DNA from: Sphingomonas bacterium
Lineage (GTDB): Bacteria; Pseudomonadota; Alphaproteobacteria; Sphingomonadales; Sphingomonadaceae
Direction: 5' to 3'
NCBI RefSeq assembly: GCF_028293085.1
Contig: NZ_JAQGLC010000222.1
Span: 1-35,552 of the forward strand
Length of the DNA: 35,552 nt
Shown piece by piece: positions 22,300 through 30,094 of this stretch (position 1 is its first letter; each line of letters begins with the position of its first letter). The notes beneath the pieces were generated by a model. The model was not told the origin of the DNA. It searched no databases and saw only the letters and a list, made by a program, of their open reading frames with translations. A program made the position numbers and the translations under genes.

Positions 22300-23205
22300 C
22301 TAGGTCAGCGTCCGCTTGAACAGCGCCAGCGTGCGGCTCCAGGCGAGCGCGGCGGCGTCCTTGTCGAAGCGCGGCGTCGTGTTGTTGTTGAAGCCGTGCT
22401 CGACGCCGGGATAGATATAGGCCTGATAGCGGATGCCCGCTTTCTTGAGCGCTTCTTCATAAGCCGGCCACATCGCGTCGACCCGCTGATCGTTGCCGGC
22501 GAAGTTCAGCAGCAGCTCCGCCTTGATCGCCGGGACCGCCTCCAGCGGCGGCGGCGAACCGTAGAAGGGCACGCCGGCGCGGAGCGTCGGGATCTGGGTC
22601 GCGAGCGTGTTGACCACGCCGCCGCCATAGCAGAAGCCGACCGCGCCGAGCTTGCCATTGCCGTCGGGCAGCGCCCCGGCGAAATGCGCGGCGGCGACGA
22701 AATCCTGCTGGATCTTCGCCTGATCGAGCTGGCCGAACAGGGTCCGCGCCTTGTCTTCGTCGCCGGGATAGCCGCCGAGCTTGGTCAGCGCATCGGGCGC
22801 GACGGCGATATAGCCGTCGACCGCGAGCCGACGCGCGATATCCTCGATATGCGGATTGAGCCCGCGATTCTCGTGGATGACCAGGACCACCGGCTTGCGC
22901 GCCTTGCGCGACGCGCCCTTGGGCCTGGCGATATAGGCCTTGATCGAGCCGGAGCCGTCCGGCGACGGGATCTCGACGACCGACGTGGCGATCCGGGCGT
23001 CCGCCGGCTCGACCGTCTGCGCGCTGGCGAAATCGGGGCTCAATGCCGCGAGGACGCCGGTGGCGGCGGCGGTGCTGCCGACATAGACGGCGCATTTCTG
23101 CAGGAAGCCGCGCCGGCTGAGCGCGCCGTGCACATAGCGATCGAACAAAGTGAGGATCTCGCGCGGGAAATCCGCTGCCGTGAGGGGGTCTTTCCGGTCG
23201 GGCAT
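22300..23205 (-). CDS. Tat-exported dienelactone hydrolase family protein
   Basis: An alpha/beta hydrolase of 301 residues. The N-terminus carries a twin-arginine motif 'SRRGFLQKC' at residues 30-38 followed by a hydrophobic stretch and 'ASAQ', so export folded through Tat is predicted. The hydrolase part has 'VIHENRGLNPHIED', the nucleophile elbow 'GFCYGGG' with cysteine (as in dienelactone hydrolase), the acid in 'NFAGNDQRVD' and the histidine in 'GVEHGFNN'. Family members open lactones or esters; the substrate here is not known. GGAGAG precedes the ATG. It is divergent from the ArsR/SRPBCC pair and shares its upstream region. Confidence 0.92.
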   Translation of the reverse strand: MPDRKDPLTAADFPREILTLFDRYVHGALSRRGFLQKCAVYVGSTAAATGVLAALSPDFASAQTVEPADARIATSVVEIPSPDGSGSIKAYIARPKGASRKARKPVVLVIHENRGLNPHIEDIARRLAVDGYIAVAPDALTKLGGYPGDEDKARTLFGQLDQAKIQQDFVAAAHFAGALPDGNGKLGAVGFCYGGGVVNTLATQIPTLRAGVPFYGSPPPLEAVPAIKAELLLNFAGNDQRVDAMWPAYEEALKKAGIRYQAYIYPGVEHGFNNNTTPRFDKDAAALAWSRTLALFKRTLT

Positions 23206-23322
23206 AGCGGTCTCTCCGTGACGATGGAACCGGGCGACTCTGCGCGGCCCGATGGCAAGGGATCAAGCCCGATCGTGCGGGCGAGCCACAAAAAGAGCGG
23301 CGACGCGCCACAGTTATATTTC

Positions 23323-23352
23323 TTGACAGCTATATAACTATATAGATATATA
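23323..23352 (+). promoter_or_regulatory. Promoter of the ArsR gene with operator in the spacer
   Basis: A consensus -35 TTGACA (23323-23328) is followed by a perfect inverted repeat, CTATATA-AC-TATATAG (23330-23345), and a -10-like TATATA (23347-23352). The repeat fills the spacer. The ATG at 23359 lies six bases after the -10 without a Shine-Dalgarno, which predicts a leaderless transcript under autorepression. The AT-rich block contrasts sharply with the GC-rich surroundings. Confidence 0.75.
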
Positions 23353-23358
23353 TTGCTC

Positions 23359-23697
23359 ATGGCCACCACTTACCGCGACCCGCTCGATCTGAAATTCGCC
23401 GCCCTGGCCGATCCGACGCGGCGGGCGATCCTGGCCCGGCTCGCGCTGGGCGAGGCGACGGTGTCGGAACTGATCAAGCCGTTCCGGCTGAGCCAGCCGG
23501 CCATCTCCAAGCATCTCAAGGTGCTCGAGACCGCCGGGCTGATCGAAAGCGGCCAGGCCGCACAATCGCGGCCGCGGCGGCTGAACGTCGCGGCGCTGAA
23601 GGAGACGACCGACTGGTCCGATCAGGTCGGCCGCCTGTGGGAGGACAGTTTCGACCGGCTCGACACGCTGCTGGACGAAATCCAGCGACCCGCATGA
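23359..23697 (+). CDS. ArsR-family winged-helix repressor
   Basis: A DNA-binding protein of 112 residues. 'KFAALADPTRRAILARLALGE' and 'FRLSQPAISKHLKVLETAGLI' are the ArsR-family signatures. No metal-binding cysteine motif is present. Repressors of this subgroup typically precede an SRPBCC (AHSA1-like) gene, as here. The start is the ATG at 23359; an in-frame TTG two codons earlier is possible but lies nearer the -10. It overlaps the SRPBCC gene by four bases (ATGA). It probably represses its own operon via the palindrome upstream; the inducer is unknown. Confidence 0.94.
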   Translation: MATTYRDPLDLKFAALADPTRRAILARLALGEATVSELIKPFRLSQPAISKHLKVLETAGLIESGQAAQSRPRRLNVAALKETTDWSDQVGRLWEDSFDRLDTLLDEIQRPA

Positions 23698-24227
23698 GAA
23701 AGGAACTGAACGTGCCCCTCGCCGACCCTCAAGCTTCCGCTGCCGACTTCGTCATTTCCCGGCTGTTCAAGGCGCCGCGCCAGCTCGTCTGGAACGCCTG
23801 GACCGACCAGGCGCTGCTGGCGCGCTGGTTCGGGCCCAAGGGGACGGCCACCGTCGTCGAGTCGTTCGACCTGCGGCCGGGCGGTATGGTGCATTCGCGC
23901 ATGGACACGCCCGACGGGCACCGACTGTGGGCGCGCTTCCTCTATCGCGAGGTCGTGGAGCCGTCGCGGCTGGTCTATGTGCACGGCTTTGCCGATGCCG
24001 CGGCCAATCCCGCGCCCTCGCCCTTTGGCGGGCCCTGGCCGATGGAATTGCTCACCACGGTGGTGTTCGAGGATGAAGGCGATGCGACGCGGATGACGCT
24101 GACCTGGACGCCGATCAATGCCAGCGACGAGGAGCGCGCAGCGTTCGAGGCGAGCTTCACGTCGATGCAGGGCGGCTGGGGCGGCAGCTTCGATCAGCTG
24201 GACGAATTGCTGGCCGCCGGCGACTAA
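23694..24227 (+). CDS. SRPBCC / AHSA1-like domain protein
   Basis: A protein of 177 residues with the START/Bet v1-like hydrophobic-cavity fold. 'ISRLFKAPRQLVWNAWTDQALLARWFGPKG' opens the domain, 'GGMVHSRMDTPDG' follows in the central sheet, and 'GWGGSFDQLDELLA' closes it with the long C-terminal helix. Such proteins bind small hydrophobic ligands and often sit behind an ArsR repressor, sometimes as a sensor or detoxifier. It overlaps the repressor gene by four bases. The ligand cannot be predicted. Confidence 0.93.
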   Translation: MRKELNVPLADPQASAADFVISRLFKAPRQLVWNAWTDQALLARWFGPKGTATVVESFDLRPGGMVHSRMDTPDGHRLWARFLYREVVEPSRLVYVHGFADAAANPAPSPFGGPWPMELLTTVVFEDEGDATRMTLTWTPINASDEERAAFEASFTSMQGGWGGSFDQLDELLAAGD

Positions 24228-24237
24228 GCCGCGACCA

Positions 24238-25512
24238 TTACGCGCTCCACGCCGCGATGTCGTCCTCCTGCCCGATCAGCGCGAGGCCTTGCGCGATCGA
24301 GGTGAGCTCGCCGCCCGAGCCGATCGTGGCGTCGCCGAAGCGGGCGACAAAGAGGGCGCGGACCGCGGGGATGAGCGACGAGCCGCCCGTCAGGAAGACG
24401 CGGTCGATCTCCTGTTCCGTCACGCCGGCAACGGCGAGCGCGCGATCGACCGTTGCCTCGATGCGGACGAGATCGTCGGCGATCCAGCTTTCGAACTCGG
24501 TGCGCTTCACCGCCGCCTCGATCTCGATACCGGCGCCGGCGAATTCGAACCGGGCATTATCCCCGGTCGACAATGCGCGCTTCAGCCGGCCGACCGCGTC
24601 GTAGAGCGGATAGCCGAGCTCATGCTCGATGATCGCGATCATCCGGCCGATCGCCTGGGGGTCGGTCGCGGTGCGGTGGAGCTTGTGCAGCGCCTCCATC
24701 GTCCGGCGGTTGCGCATCAGCGCGAGGCGCGACCAGTCAGCGAAATCGGTGAAATAGCCGCGCGGGATTTCGAGGATCTTGTCGAAGGATCGATAGGTGC
24801 CACCCTTGCCGAGGATCGGCAGCACCAGCCGATCGACGATGCGGTAATCGAAGCGGTCGCCGGCGATGCCGATGCCGGCATGGCCGAGCGGGGTGCAGCG
24901 CCGCGCCGTCCCCGGCGGGCCGACCCGGACGACCGAGAAATCGCTGGTGCCGCCGCCGAAATCGGCGACGAGGATCGTCGCGGGATCGGTGAGCCGCGTG
25001 GCATAGCTGTAGGCCGCGCCGAGCGGCTCATAGATATAATGCAGCTCGGCGCCGAAGCCCGAAAACATCGCGTCGTAGCGCTGGCGGGCGAGCGCAGGAT
25101 CGGGGCGGCCGCCGGCATATTCGACCGGGCGGCCGATCACCACGCGGCGCGGGCGATCGTCCAGCGCGCCGCCGGCATGAGCGACGAGCTTGTCGAGGAA
25201 CCGCCGGCCGAGATCCTCGAAGCGGTAGCGCTTGTCGAAGATCGAGGCGTGTTCGAAGGTCGCGCTGGCCGCGACCGACTTGAACGACTGGATGAAGCGG
25301 CTGCCCTCGGGATATTCGAGATATTCGGCGATCGCCCAGGGCCCCGCCTCGACATGAACGCCTGCGTCTTCCCAGAAGCACAGGGCCGAGCGGAACACCG
25401 CGCTTGTCTCGCCCGGTGCGGCGAACTCGACCAACCGGGGCTCCCGCCCTTCGCCGGCGAGCGCGACCACGCTGTTGGTGGTGCCGAAATCAAGGCCGAG
25501 AGCATCAGTCAC
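24238..25512 (-). CDS. Hsp70-family protein, YegD-like (ATPase domain only)
   Basis: An actin/Hsp70-fold ATPase of 424 residues. The phosphate-1 loop is 'LGLDFGTTNSVVAL', phosphate-2 is 'ILVADFGGGTSDFSVV', and the adenosine loop is 'VFLTGGSSLIPAVRALF'. 'EPLGAAYSYA' matches the connecting region. The length ends after the nucleotide-binding domain, with no Hsp70 substrate-binding domain, as in YegD. It may act as a specialised chaperone or regulator; no client is known. No DnaJ or GrpE gene is adjacent. It is divergent from the LuxR-type gene across about 115 bases. Confidence 0.93.
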   Translation of the reverse strand: MTDALGLDFGTTNSVVALAGEGREPRLVEFAAPGETSAVFRSALCFWEDAGVHVEAGPWAIAEYLEYPEGSRFIQSFKSVAASATFEHASIFDKRYRFEDLGRRFLDKLVAHAGGALDDRPRRVVIGRPVEYAGGRPDPALARQRYDAMFSGFGAELHYIYEPLGAAYSYATRLTDPATILVADFGGGTSDFSVVRVGPPGTARRCTPLGHAGIGIAGDRFDYRIVDRLVLPILGKGGTYRSFDKILEIPRGYFTDFADWSRLALMRNRRTMEALHKLHRTATDPQAIGRMIAIIEHELGYPLYDAVGRLKRALSTGDNARFEFAGAGIEIEAAVKRTEFESWIADDLVRIEATVDRALAVAGVTEQEIDRVFLTGGSSLIPAVRALFVARFGDATIGSGGELTSIAQGLALIGQEDDIAAWSA

Positions 25513-25628
25513 GTCACCACCTCGCCCGCGAATCGGGCGGGCGCTATGACGGCGGCGCCCGGCAAAGGCAAGTCGATCGAGCGCCGGGCGCTGGCCTGCG
25601 CCATGCTTTTCTGTCAGCCTTGCAGGCC

Positions 25629-26057
25629 ATGGCGCGGACGATCCTTCTCTATGCGGCGATGCTGGTGGTCGCGGTCGCGGCGCTCGACTGGCTGGAATAT
25701 CGCTATGCCCTGCGCACCTTCTCGACCGGGACCTATATCGCCTTGCTCGCGGCCGGCTTCGCCGGGCTGGGGCTATGGGCGGGGCGGCGGCTGACGGCGC
25801 GGCCGGCCGGGCCGGCGTTCGAGCGCAACCAGGCAGCGATCCGGTCGCTCGGGCTGACGGCGCGCGAGTGCCAGATCCTCGAGCTGCTCGCCTCGGGCCG
25901 GTCGAACAAGGAGTTGGCGCAGACGCTCGGCATCTCGCCCCATACGGTGAAGACGCATGTCGCGCGGGTCTATGAAAAGCTCGAGGTGAAGCGGCGGCTG
26001 CCCGCGGTGGAGAAAGCGCGCTGGCTCAAGCTGATCCCGCCGGCCGAAGGGGCATGA
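25629..26057 (+). CDS. Membrane-anchored LuxR-type helix-turn-helix regulator
   Basis: A regulator of 142 residues. Two transmembrane helices lie at the N-terminus (about residues 4-22 and 34-54), followed by a short linker and a C-terminal LuxR/FixJ helix-turn-helix (about 74-135). The latter has 'LTARECQILELLASGRSNKEL', 'LGISPHTVKTHVARVYEKL' and the conserved 'VKRR'. No receiver or ligand domain is present, so the membrane part itself must sense or tether. A DUF4199 membrane protein is encoded about 110 bases later on the same strand, a plausible sensing partner. DNA binding from the membrane is inferred. Confidence 0.9.
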   Translation: MARTILLYAAMLVVAVAALDWLEYRYALRTFSTGTYIALLAAGFAGLGLWAGRRLTARPAGPAFERNQAAIRSLGLTARECQILELLASGRSNKELAQTLGISPHTVKTHVARVYEKLEVKRRLPAVEKARWLKLIPPAEGA

Positions 26058-26166
26058 GGCCTTGGGCATGAGGACGATTTCGCGAAAATCACCCGTTCGG
26101 GCGATGGCGCCGGCGGGGATATTCGCGTTGGCATAAGGCAGTTTCAACCGGGGGGATCGACCGATC

Positions 26167-26700
26167 ATGACGAAATATGCGCTTGGCTATGGCTTGCTGG
26201 CGGGGGCGGTGATCGCCTCCCTCATCACCTCGACCATCATCTTCGCCGACCAGTTCAAGGCGTTGCACTCCGAGCTGGTCGGCTATCTCATCATGCTCGT
26301 GATCGAGCTGCCCATCATCTTCGTCGGCGTGAAAAAATACCGCGACGTGGAGCGCGGCGGTGTGGTCCGGTTCGGCCGTGCGCTCGCGACCGGGCTCGGC
26401 ATCGCGGTGGTCGCGGGCTTTGCCTATGTGGCGGTGTGGGAGACCTATCTGGCCGTGACCCATTATGCCTTTATGGACCATTATATCGACGGCATCCGCC
26501 ATGCCTATGAGGCCAAGGGGCTGTCCGGCGCCAAGCTGGCCGAGGCGATGAAACCGATGGAGGAAATGCGGGTGAGCTACCAGAACCCGCTGTTCCGCCT
26601 GCCGATGACCTTCATGGAGATCGCGCCGGTCGGGCTGCTCGTCGCTTTGCTGTCGGCGGGATTATTGTGCAATCCGAAGGTGCTGCCGGCCAGGCGGTGA
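26167..26700 (+). CDS. DUF4199 family membrane protein
   Basis: An integral membrane protein of 177 residues with four predicted helices (about residues 5-27, 37-55, 71-93 and 150-170). The layout fits DUF4199: 'GLLAGAVIASLI', then 'VIELPIIFVGVKKYRD', and a long loop with 'YEAKGLSGAKLAEAMKPMEEM' before the last helix. The family's function is unknown. The preceding gene encodes a membrane LuxR-type regulator, and the two are probably co-transcribed. GGGGG precedes the ATG by nine bases. A sensor or anti-activator role is a hypothesis only. Confidence 0.88.
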   Translation: MTKYALGYGLLAGAVIASLITSTIIFADQFKALHSELVGYLIMLVIELPIIFVGVKKYRDVERGGVVRFGRALATGLGIAVVAGFAYVAVWETYLAVTHYAFMDHYIDGIRHAYEAKGLSGAKLAEAMKPMEEMRVSYQNPLFRLPMTFMEIAPVGLLVALLSAGLLCNPKVLPARR

Positions 26701-26758
26701 AACGGGGCGGGCGGCATGACGCTTGCCTAGCGGGCTTTTCGCGGCGCATGGATCGGGG

Positions 26759-27688
26759 GTGAACGCACCAGGCAACAGCATCACCGTCATCGTCAACGGC
26801 GGGAGCGGCGCGGCAGCGAAGGCCGGCGACGGGCTGGCCGACACGCTGACCGCCGCCTTCGCCAAGGCGGGCGCCGTCGCCGATATACGGATCGTCGAGG
26901 GCGACAAGATCGCCGACACCGTGCGGGAGGCGAGCAAGGCGGGCAGGATCGTGGTCGCAGGCGGTGACGGGACGATCGCCGGCGCGGTCCAGGCGCTGGA
27001 GGGGATCGACTGCAAGCTGGCGCTGCTGCCGCTCGGCACACTCAATCACCTCGCCCGCGATCTGGGCATCCCCGCCGATCTGGACGAGGCCGCGGTGCTG
27101 GCGGTTTCGGGGGAGGCGCGGCGGATCGATCTCGGCACGGTCAATGATATCCGCTTCGTCAACAATGCCTCGATCGGGCTCTATCCATCGATGGTGCGGC
27201 GCCGGGACGCGCTGCGGGAGCGGCATGGCTGGCCGAAATGGGTCGCGACCATCCCCGCCGCCTGGCGCACGCTAGGCGAGTTCCGGGAACACCGGATGCG
27301 GCTCGACCTGGGCGAGGACGAGCGCCGGGTCGCCGCACCTTTGCTGTTCGTCGGCAACAACCGCTACGAGCTCGATGCGGGCCGGGTCGGCTGCCGGGCG
27401 TCGCTTTCGGAAGGGGTGCTGTCGGTGTTCGTCGTGGCGAAGCACAGCCGGGCCCAGCTGATCTGGTTCGGCCTGCGGGCGATCGTCGGCCGCGCCGATC
27501 CCCATGCCGATTTCGTGACGCTCGGGGACCGCACGGCGCTGACGGTAGAGATCGACGACGACCGGATCGAGATTGCGCTCGACGGGGAGCTGCGGCAGCT
27601 GGCGTCCCCGCTCCGCTTCGAGATACTGCCCGGAGCGATGTCGGTGGTGTGTCCGCCGCCTGCCGGTTCAGACGGGGCTGTCGCTTAA
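26759..27688 (+). CDS. Diacylglycerol kinase family lipid kinase (YegS/LCB5-like)
   Basis: A lipid kinase of about 309 residues. The nucleotide-binding motif 'VVAGGDGTIAGAVQAL' is followed by 'LLPLGTLNHLARDLGIP', both diagnostic of the DAGK catalytic family. The C-terminal half, with 'FVNNASIGLYP' and 'VEIDDDRIEIALDGE', matches the beta-sandwich domain. It would phosphorylate diacylglycerol or a sphingoid-type lipid; sphingomonads make sphingolipids, so the latter deserves thought. The start is uncertain: GTG 26759 is used, TTG 26723 adds 12 residues, and neither has a clear ribosome site. Its 3' end overlaps the convergent permease gene by 21 bases. Confidence 0.9.
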   Translation: MNAPGNSITVIVNGGSGAAAKAGDGLADTLTAAFAKAGAVADIRIVEGDKIADTVREASKAGRIVVAGGDGTIAGAVQALEGIDCKLALLPLGTLNHLARDLGIPADLDEAAVLAVSGEARRIDLGTVNDIRFVNNASIGLYPSMVRRRDALRERHGWPKWVATIPAAWRTLGEFREHRMRLDLGEDERRVAAPLLFVGNNRYELDAGRVGCRASLSEGVLSVFVVAKHSRAQLIWFGLRAIVGRADPHADFVTLGDRTALTVEIDDDRIEIALDGELRQLASPLRFEILPGAMSVVCPPPAGSDGAVA

Positions 27689-28882
27689 CGTCGCGAGCGT
27701 GGGCCGGACGCCATTCCGATTCCGGAAGGCTTTGCGACACGCGTCAACCAGAGCGCCGGGTGCGGAAAACAGGCGCCCGATCACCGTGTCGACCGCGCCG
27801 TCTCCGCGCGACCGGGTATATCCAACGATCGCGATCGTCACAGCGACCCACAATGCGGCATGAACCGCGGCGGCACTCAACGGGGCTGCGTTGAAATTAT
27901 CCTCGACGAACGCTGCGGATTTGAAGTGCGTCGCGATCAGCGCGATCCCCAGGAACATCCCCGCCCCGCCATTGCGGCGCCGCGGCGGTGTTCCGAGTGC
28001 AAGCCCCAGCCAGGGCAGCACCAGGCAGAACAGGCCGCTGTCGATGCGCCCCGCCAGCGCCGCCAGAGCTGCCTGCTTTTCCTCGCCGCCCGCGTCGCGC
28101 CGGGCGAGCCGGACGAGCGACGCCCCCTCCAGCCGATCGAGCCGATGCCGCAGATTGCCCGCGATCATCTCGATATTCCGCGGGCGCATCTGGATCACAT
28201 AATGGGCGAAGCGGACGCTGTGATGCGCCCCGTCGGGCGCACGGTGCACGATCGTGCCGTCGCGCAGATCGAGCGTCACCTCGCCGTGCAGGCCGAAGCG
28301 GGCGACCGCCAGCGGCGCGGCGAAGACATCCGGCCCGCGGTCGACCAGGACATTGGTGATCGCGCCGGGCATTGTCGGCGACCGTGCTTCGGCGAAGAAG
28401 CTGGTGACGGGATCGAGCCGCACCGTTTCACCCAGGATCAGCGGGGTTCCGTGCAATCCCCCGCTGATCTCGGCGTACAGCGCATCGAGCGACCGCGCGC
28501 CGATGGGACGAAGCTCGAGCAGAAGGGTGAGCTGCGCCGCGGCGGCGAGCAGCGCCAGCGCCATCGGTGCCGCCATGATCCGTGCCGGGCGCATGCCGGT
28601 CGCCGCGAAGATCTGCCATTCGCCGCGCAGCGTCAGCTGCCGCGCCGCGACCGCCATGGCGAGATAGGCGGCAACCGGGATCGCCACGCCGAGATGCTCC
28701 GGCACCAGCAACAGGGTCAGCCTCGCCAGCAGCCGCAGCGGCGCATCGGTATGCTGGATATCGCCCGACAGGCGCGCGACATTCTCGAGCGACAGGATCG
28801 CGACAACCGTCACGATCACCGCCGCATAGCCCAGCGCCACGCGGCGCATCAGATAACGGTCGACTGTCCGCAACAGGATCAC
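27668..28882 (-). CDS. LptF/LptG (YjgP/YjgQ) family permease
   Basis: An inner-membrane permease of about 404 residues. Three helices lie at the N-terminus (from 'YLMRRVALGYAAVIVTVVAIL'; the 'VPEHLGVAIPVAAYLAMAVAARQL' stretch matches the family signature). A periplasmic beta-jellyroll-like domain sits in the middle ('EVTLDLRDGTIVHRAPDGAHH'), and three helices follow near the C-terminus. LptF and LptG form the permease that extracts lipopolysaccharide with the LptB ATPase. GTG 28882 follows GGGGG at good spacing; another GTG at 28918 lacks one. The gene is alone, whereas lptF and lptG usually lie side by side, so it may be a separated or extra paralogue. Confidence 0.88.
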   Translation of the reverse strand: MILLRTVDRYLMRRVALGYAAVIVTVVAILSLENVARLSGDIQHTDAPLRLLARLTLLLVPEHLGVAIPVAAYLAMAVAARQLTLRGEWQIFAATGMRPARIMAAPMALALLAAAAQLTLLLELRPIGARSLDALYAEISGGLHGTPLILGETVRLDPVTSFFAEARSPTMPGAITNVLVDRGPDVFAAPLAVARFGLHGEVTLDLRDGTIVHRAPDGAHHSVRFAHYVIQMRPRNIEMIAGNLRHRLDRLEGASLVRLARRDAGGEEKQAALAALAGRIDSGLFCLVLPWLGLALGTPPRRRNGGAGMFLGIALIATHFKSAAFVEDNFNAAPLSAAAVHAALWVAVTIAIVGYTRSRGDGAVDTVIGRLFSAPGALVDACRKAFRNRNGVRPTLATLSDSPV

Positions 28883-29203
28883 TTTTCCCCCTTCCGGCAC
28901 CGCAAGGCGATAGCCCACACAGCACCGTTCCTACTTTTCCAGACGATGCCGGCGGCGGCAGCCCGCCCGCTCAGGGCGTTCATCGACATTATTTTTCGGT
29001 CACCTTCGCAAAAAAGGCCGTTCCGGGCCTACAATAGGTGAGGTTTCGGCCGGTCGACATCGTCCTCCCTACAAGGGGAAGTTTTGCGATGATGTTGGAC
29101 GTCATCCGGCCGCTTGCGGGCGACCGGGATCATGGATTGCGGCTGCGGGACGATCGCGGCGCCGGCGCTCACCCACACAGGCCGACCGCGGCAGGGCTCT
29201 TTC
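28883..29203. other. Divergent intergenic region between permease and glycosyltransferase genes
   Basis: No gene is supported in this 321-base gap. It contains TACAAT (29030-29035), a possible -10 for the rightward glycosyltransferase operon. It also holds a short stem-loop followed by a T-run on the minus strand (29009-29030), given separately. Confidence 0.45.
29009..29030 (-). terminator. Short stem-loop with T-run upstream of the permease gene
   Basis: On the minus strand AGGCC and GGCCT form a 5-base stem around CGGAAC, followed by five more T. It lies before the permease start, so it could end antisense transcription from the glycosyltransferase region or act as a leader attenuator. 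The stem is short, so confidence is low. Confidence 0.35.
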
Positions 29204-30094
29204 ATGCTGCTTGAAGCAAGCGTTTTCGAACCAGCGCAGTCGCCGTGGGAAAGTGACCTCGTCGCCGCGGCCGCGACGAACGATCTCGCCTGGACCGTCC
29301 TGATTCCCTTCTTCAACGAGCGGCGCGATCTGCCCCGGACGATCGCGAGCCTCGCGGCGCAGGACCGCCCTGCCCGGCTGATCCTGATCGACAACGGGTC
29401 GACCGATGGCAGCGCGACCGTGGCCGCGGCGACATGTCGGCGCCTCGGCATCGCCTTCACGCTGGTGGAAGCGCTCAGCCCGGGCAAGGTATCCGCGCTC
29501 ACGGCGGGGCTGAACCTGGTGCGCACCGTCTATGTCGCGACCTGCGACGCGGACACCTGGTATCCGGCCGATTATCTGTCGCAGGCGACGACATTGCTCG
29601 AAGCGAAGGGCGTCGCCGCCGCCGGCGCCTTCTTCGCGAGTGCACATGCCGACCAGGCCGAGCTTGGAGCCGCCGCCAACCGGATCCGCATCGTGAGCGG
29701 CCTGCTGCCGCGCCAATGCCATAGCGGCGGCGCCGGACAGGTGTTCCGCACCGAGGCGCTGCGGCGCGTGGGCGGGTTCTGCGCCACGCGCTGGAACTGG
29801 GTGCTCGAGGATCACGAGATCATGCACCGCATCCTTGCCGCGGGATCGATCGAATATGGGCCCGGCTTCTGGTGTGCACCCTCGCCGCGCGACCGTGACC
29901 GGACCTCGATCCGGTGGACGCTGGTCGAGCGCATTCTCTATCATGCGACACCGGCGCCCCTGCGCGACCTGTTCTTCTATCGCTTCCTTGCCGCCCGGCT
30001 GAAGGCCAGGCGCCTGACCAGCGACCGCATCCGCGAGCGGCAGTTCCAGCATCCCGCCGCGAACGATGCGGTGGTTCGCCCCTTGTTCGGGTGA
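29204..30094 (+). CDS. GT2-family glycosyltransferase
   Basis: A glycosyltransferase of 296 residues with a GT-A fold. 'TVLIPFFNERRDLPRTIASL' opens the nucleotide-sugar domain. 'LILIDNGSTDGSATVAA' and the metal-binding 'CDADTWYPADYL' (D-x-D) follow. 'WVLEDHEIMHRIL' supplies the catalytic aspartate region (ED). A basic C-terminal part has no clear membrane helix, so the enzyme is probably peripheral. It would transfer a sugar to a lipid or glycan. ATG 29204 follows GCAGGG at good spacing; an in-frame codon at 29114 adds residues without similarity. It overlaps the next glycosyltransferase gene by four bases. Confidence 0.9.
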   Translation: MLLEASVFEPAQSPWESDLVAAAATNDLAWTVLIPFFNERRDLPRTIASLAAQDRPARLILIDNGSTDGSATVAAATCRRLGIAFTLVEALSPGKVSALTAGLNLVRTVYVATCDADTWYPADYLSQATTLLEAKGVAAAGAFFASAHADQAELGAAANRIRIVSGLLPRQCHSGGAGQVFRTEALRRVGGFCATRWNWVLEDHEIMHRILAAGSIEYGPGFWCAPSPRDRDRTSIRWTLVERILYHATPAPLRDLFFYRFLAARLKARRLTSDRIRERQFQHPAANDAVVRPLFG

